Assembly: GCF_032586175.1 (NCBI RefSeq)
Contig: NZ_JAWHTE010000004.1
Span: 124,001 to 188,000, forward strand
DNA length: 64,000 bases
From: Ovoidimarina sediminis
Lineage (GTDB): Bacteria; Pseudomonadota; Alphaproteobacteria; Rhodobacterales; Rhodobacteraceae
Direction: 5' to 3'
In this document: in pieces, positions 61,141 to 64,000 of the stretch
Layout: each line of letters begins with the position of its first letter
Numbering within the stretch: the first letter of the stretch is position 1
Notes under the pieces: model-generated
Seen by the model: the letters and a program-made list of their open reading frames with translations, nothing else
What the model was told of the DNA's origin: nothing
Database searches by the model: none
Made by a program: the position numbers and the translations under genes

Positions 61141-63588
61141 ATGGCGGATCTGCCGACGACGGCGCGGGTCGTGATCATCGGGGGCGGCGCGGTGGGCGCG
61201 TCGGCGCTGTTTCATCTGGCGCGGGCCGGGTGGTCGGACTGCGTGCTTCTGGAGAAGAACGAACTCACCGCAGGCTCAACCTGGCATGCGGCGGGGAATG
61301 TGCCGACCTTCTCGACCTCTTGGTCGGTGATGAACATGCAGCGTTATTCGACCGAGCTCTACCGGGGCCTCGGCGATCTGGTCGACTACCCGATGAATTA
61401 CCACGTTACCGGCTCGATCCGGCTCGCGCATTCGAAGGAAAGGATGCAGGAATTCGAGCGGGCGCGCGGTATGGGCCAGTACCAGGGCATCGATCTGGAA
61501 ATCATCTCGCCCTACGAGATCAGGGCGCGTTACCCGTTCATCGAAACCCATGACATCAAGGGCGCGCTTTACGATCCGACAGACGGCGATATCGATCCCG
61601 CGCAGCTGACCCAGGCGCTGGCCAAGGGTGCGCGAGATGCCGGCGCGCAGGTGCACCGCTTTACCCCGGCCACGGGGATCTCGCGGGATAACGGCGAGTG
61701 GATCGTTCACACCGAGAAGGGCGATATACGTTGTGAAATCGTGGTGAACGCCGCGGGTTATTACGCCCAGCAGGTGGGCGAGTGGTTCAGGCCCTTCGGC
61801 GGGCGCACGGTGCCGATGATGGTGATGAGCCACCAGTATCTTCTGTCGGAAGAGATCCCGGAAATCGCGGAATGGTCGAAGGCCGAGGGCCGGAAGCTGC
61901 CGCTGCTGCGCGACGTCGATATCTCCTACTACCTCAGGCAGGAGAAGAATGGCTTCAACCTCGGCCCCTATGAGCGGAACTGCAAGGGCCACTGGATGAC
62001 GCCGGACGATCCGATGCCCGACGATTTCAGCTTCCAGCTTTACCCCGACGATCTGGACCGGCTGGAATTCTACATCGAGGACGCGATGGCGCGCGTGCCG
62101 CTTCTGGGGCGGTCGGGGATCAGCCGGGTGATCAACGGCCCCATTCCCTATGCGCCCGACGGCATGCCGCTTCTGGGGCCGATGCCGGGCGTGCCCAACG
62201 CCTTCGAGGCCTGCGTCTTCACCTTCGGCATCGCCCAGGGGGGCGGCGCGGGCAAGGTGCTGGCCGAATGGGTGATGGAAGGCCAGACGGAATGGGACAT
62301 GTGGTCCTGCGACCCGCGGCGTTATACGGATTACACCGATCAGGCGTATTGCAACGCCAAGGGGATCGAGGTGTACGGCCACGAATACGCCATGCACTTC
62401 CCCTGGCACGAATGGCCCGCAGGCCGGAACCGGAAGGTTTCGCCCGTTCACGAGCGGGTGGTCGAGCTTGGCGGGCAGATGGGGGCCTATAACGGCTGGG
62501 AGCGGGCGAACTGGTTCGCGAGGCCCGGTGACGACACCTCGGAAGAGACGACCCAGACCTGGGAGCGGACGGGCCCGTGGGAGGCGCGGATCCGCGAGGA
62601 ATGCGAGGCGGTGCGCGATCATGTGGGCGTTCTCGACCTGCCCGGGTTTTCGCGGTTCAACTTGTCCGGGGCAGGGGCGGCGGATTGGCTGAGGGGCCGG
62701 ATCGCGGGCGCGCTGCCGAAGGTCGGCCGGATGAACCTGGCCTATTTCCCGGATCGTCGCGGGCGGATCCTGACCGAGATGTCAGTTCTGCGCCATGCGG
62801 AGGAGCATTTCACGCTGATCACGGCAGCCACGGCGCAGTGGCACGATTACGAGCTTCTGGCACGGGCACTGCCGGAGGGACTGACGCTCACCGATCACAG
62901 CCGGGACTATTCGACCCTGATCGTGACGGGCCCCGAGGCGCGGGCGCTGTTCGCGGGGCTTACTGAGGATGCCGATCTGAGCCTGCCATGGCTCAGCCTT
63001 CAGACGGCGACCGTTGCGGGGCGGGAGGCGATGCTGGCGCGGGTGAGCTTTGCCGGAGAGCTTGGCTGGGAGATCCATGCCCCGAATGACGATATCCCCG
63101 TGCTTTTCGACGCGGTGCTGGGGGCCGGTGCGAAACCCTTCGGCATGTGGGCCCTGAACAGCCTTCGCATGGAAAAGGGATACCGCACCTGGAAGGGCGA
63201 TTTATCAACGGATTACAGCCTGTTGGAGGCCGGTCTTGATCGTTTCATCAAGTTCGACAAGCCGCAGGACTTCCCTGGCAAGGCCGCGCTTCAGAACGAG
63301 CGCCAGCAAGGATTGAAGAAGCGTTTCGTCACCCTGACCGTCGATGCGGGTGCGGCGGATGCGCCTTACATGTCGACCCTCTGGCACGGCGGCGAGGTGG
63401 TGGGAGAAACCACCTCGGGCGGCTGGGGGTATCGCGTGAACCGCTCGATCGCCATGGGCATGCTGAAGCCCGAGCTTGCGGTGCCGGGCACCGAGGTTGA
63501 AGTCGATATCTACGGCGACCGCCGCCGGGCCGTGGTGGCCGACGGGACGGCGCTTTGGGATCCGTCCAACGAAAGGATACGTGCATGA
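61141..63588 (+). CDS. FAD-dependent oxidoreductase / GcvT fusion (dimethylglycine dehydrogenase-like)
   Basis: This 815-residue paralogue of the protein at 32743 has VVIIGGGAVGASALFHLA (G14-x-G16-x-x-G19) and H49 in GSTWHAAGN, the predicted covalent FAD site. FAO/linker and GcvT domains follow, with SFAGELGWEIHAP and KGYRTWKGDLSTDYSLLEAG near the C-terminus. It would demethylate an N-methylated glycine-type substrate with transfer to tetrahydrofolate. The following MttB-family gene overlaps by 4 bases, so the operon probably handles betaine, proline betaine or a methylamine. Confidence 0.92.
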   Translation: MADLPTTARVVIIGGGAVGASALFHLARAGWSDCVLLEKNELTAGSTWHAAGNVPTFSTSWSVMNMQRYSTELYRGLGDLVDYPMNYHVTGSIRLAHSKERMQEFERARGMGQYQGIDLEIISPYEIRARYPFIETHDIKGALYDPTDGDIDPAQLTQALAKGARDAGAQVHRFTPATGISRDNGEWIVHTEKGDIRCEIVVNAAGYYAQQVGEWFRPFGGRTVPMMVMSHQYLLSEEIPEIAEWSKAEGRKLPLLRDVDISYYLRQEKNGFNLGPYERNCKGHWMTPDDPMPDDFSFQLYPDDLDRLEFYIEDAMARVPLLGRSGISRVINGPIPYAPDGMPLLGPMPGVPNAFEACVFTFGIAQGGGAGKVLAEWVMEGQTEWDMWSCDPRRYTDYTDQAYCNAKGIEVYGHEYAMHFPWHEWPAGRNRKVSPVHERVVELGGQMGAYNGWERANWFARPGDDTSEETTQTWERTGPWEARIREECEAVRDHVGVLDLPGFSRFNLSGAGAADWLRGRIAGALPKVGRMNLAYFPDRRGRILTEMSVLRHAEEHFTLITAATAQWHDYELLARALPEGLTLTDHSRDYSTLIVTGPEARALFAGLTEDADLSLPWLSLQTATVAGREAMLARVSFAGELGWEIHAPNDDIPVLFDAVLGAGAKPFGMWALNSLRMEKGYRTWKGDLSTDYSLLEAGLDRFIKFDKPQDFPGKAALQNERQQGLKKRFVTLTVDAGAADAPYMSTLWHGGEVVGETTSGGWGYRVNRSIAMGMLKPELAVPGTEVEVDIYGDRRRAVVADGTALWDPSNERIRA

Positions 63589-64000
63589 CGGAGATTGGTG
63601 AGCGCGAGGGCGAGCGCGCGAGCCGCCGCGCGGGCGGGCGTGCGGCGCGCGTCGCACTGAGGGCCGCGCCTCTGGCGGAGGATCTGCGCCCGGTGCGCCC
63701 CGGGCTCGAAGGGGGGCTTTACAAGCCCCTGAGCGAGGAGGGCATGCGGCGGATCCACGAGGCCGCGCTCGACGCGTTGGAAGAGGTGGGTCTGTCGCAG
63801 GCCCCGCCCTCGGGCGTCGAGGCGATGACGGCGGCGGGCGCGATCCTGGGCGACGATGGCCGGCTGCGTTATCCCCGCGCGCTGGTCGAGGATATGCTGG
63901 CCAAGGCCGCGCGGAACATCACGCTGCATGGCCGCGACCCGAAGTTCGACCTCGATCTGTCGGGGAACCGGGTGCATTACGGCACGGCGGGCGCGGCGGT
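63585..64000 (+). CDS. trimethylamine methyltransferase (MttB) family protein, 3'-truncated by window edge
   Basis: The first 138 residues of an MttB-superfamily protein are present. It begins with a charged Arg/Glu-rich stretch (REGERASRRAGGRAAR), then the family-typical RPGLEGGLYKPLSEEGMRRIHEAALDALEEVGL (read in parts), and LHGRDPKFDLDLSGNRVHYGTAG. Most members lack pyrrolysine and act on quaternary amines such as glycine betaine. The pyrrolysine position lies beyond the edge and cannot be checked. ATG 63585 overlaps the upstream stop by 4 bases. Confidence 0.9.
   Translation, partial: MTEIGEREGERASRRAGGRAARVALRAAPLAEDLRPVRPGLEGGLYKPLSEEGMRRIHEAALDALEEVGLSQAPPSGVEAMTAAGAILGDDGRLRYPRALVEDMLAKAARNITLHGRDPKFDLDLSGNRVHYGTAGAA

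Overview
The window is GC-rich, densely packed DNA from an alphaproteobacterium, most likely of the Rhodobacteraceae (Rhodobacter/Roseobacter group). The evidence is the order of the division and cell wall cluster (rsmH-ftsL-ftsI-murE-murF-mraY-murD-ftsW-murG-murC-small membrane genes-murB-ddl-ftsQ-ftsA-ftsZ-lpxC-bamD-recN), the FtsZ tail ending in an IPAFLRRQ-type peptide, DUF2484 genes beside murB, and a short dispersed intergenic repeat whose core contains GCCAAAATGAAG. No rRNA, tRNA, insertion sequence, phage gene or CRISPR array was seen.

Region 1 (1-22.8 kb) is the dcw cluster. All genes point right and most overlap by 1-4 bases. It makes the peptidoglycan precursors (MurB-G, MraY, Ddl) and the divisome (FtsL, I, W, Q, A, Z), followed by lpxC, bamD and recN. 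rsmH is cut by the left edge. A 381-bp gap before ftsZ holds a perfect DnaA box and three GANTC sites. Region 2 (22.9-32.7 kb) is a mixed accessory stretch: a secreted unknown protein, an MFS transporter, a DUF4242 protein, a LysR regulator, a membrane cyclic-nucleotide-binding (Popeye-like) protein, a RidA protein, a metallo-beta-lactamase-fold lactonase-like hydrolase, a Gfo/Idh/MocA oxidoreductase and a type I secretion pair without a visible cargo.

Region 3 (32.7-38.7 kb) has a dimethylglycine dehydrogenase-like protein, a SnoaL-like protein, the remains of a class III adenylate cyclase gene, and a MarR / 3-oxoadipyl-CoA thiolase / PaaX operon. Region 4 (38.8-60.1 kb) is an aromatic-acid catabolic island. 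It holds gentisate dioxygenase with 3-hydroxybenzoate 6-hydroxylase, a TRAP importer, a side-chain-shortening operon (HSD10-like 3-hydroxyacyl-CoA dehydrogenase, crotonase, MarR, feruloyl-CoA-synthase-like ligase, amidohydrolase), and the aerobic benzoyl-CoA (box) pathway (bclA, alpha/beta hydrolase, DUF309, boxC, boxB, boxA, thioesterase, boxR, and an enoyl-CoA hydratase/3-hydroxyacyl-CoA dehydrogenase fusion). Read together, the island could import phenylpropenoic acids, shorten them to benzoates, and route those either through gentisate or through benzoyl-CoA epoxidation to 3-oxoadipyl-CoA, which the thiolase at 36.9 kb would cleave. boxD is not in the window. Region 5 (60.2-64 kb) starts a methylamine/betaine-type locus: a LysR regulator divergent from a second dimethylglycine dehydrogenase-like gene and a truncated trimethylamine methyltransferase (MttB) family gene.

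The most notable non-coding signals are: (i) five copies of a REP-like element, two nearly identical over 64 bases and a third with compensatory changes in its hairpin; (ii) a 69-bp tandem repeat between boxC and boxB, closed by an inverted copy; (iii) TGCA-N6-TGCA-type BoxR operator candidates upstream of bclA and boxC; (iv) three GTGTAC repeats spaced exactly 11 bp apart between boxB and boxA; and (v) a LysR-type dyad at 61.04 kb.
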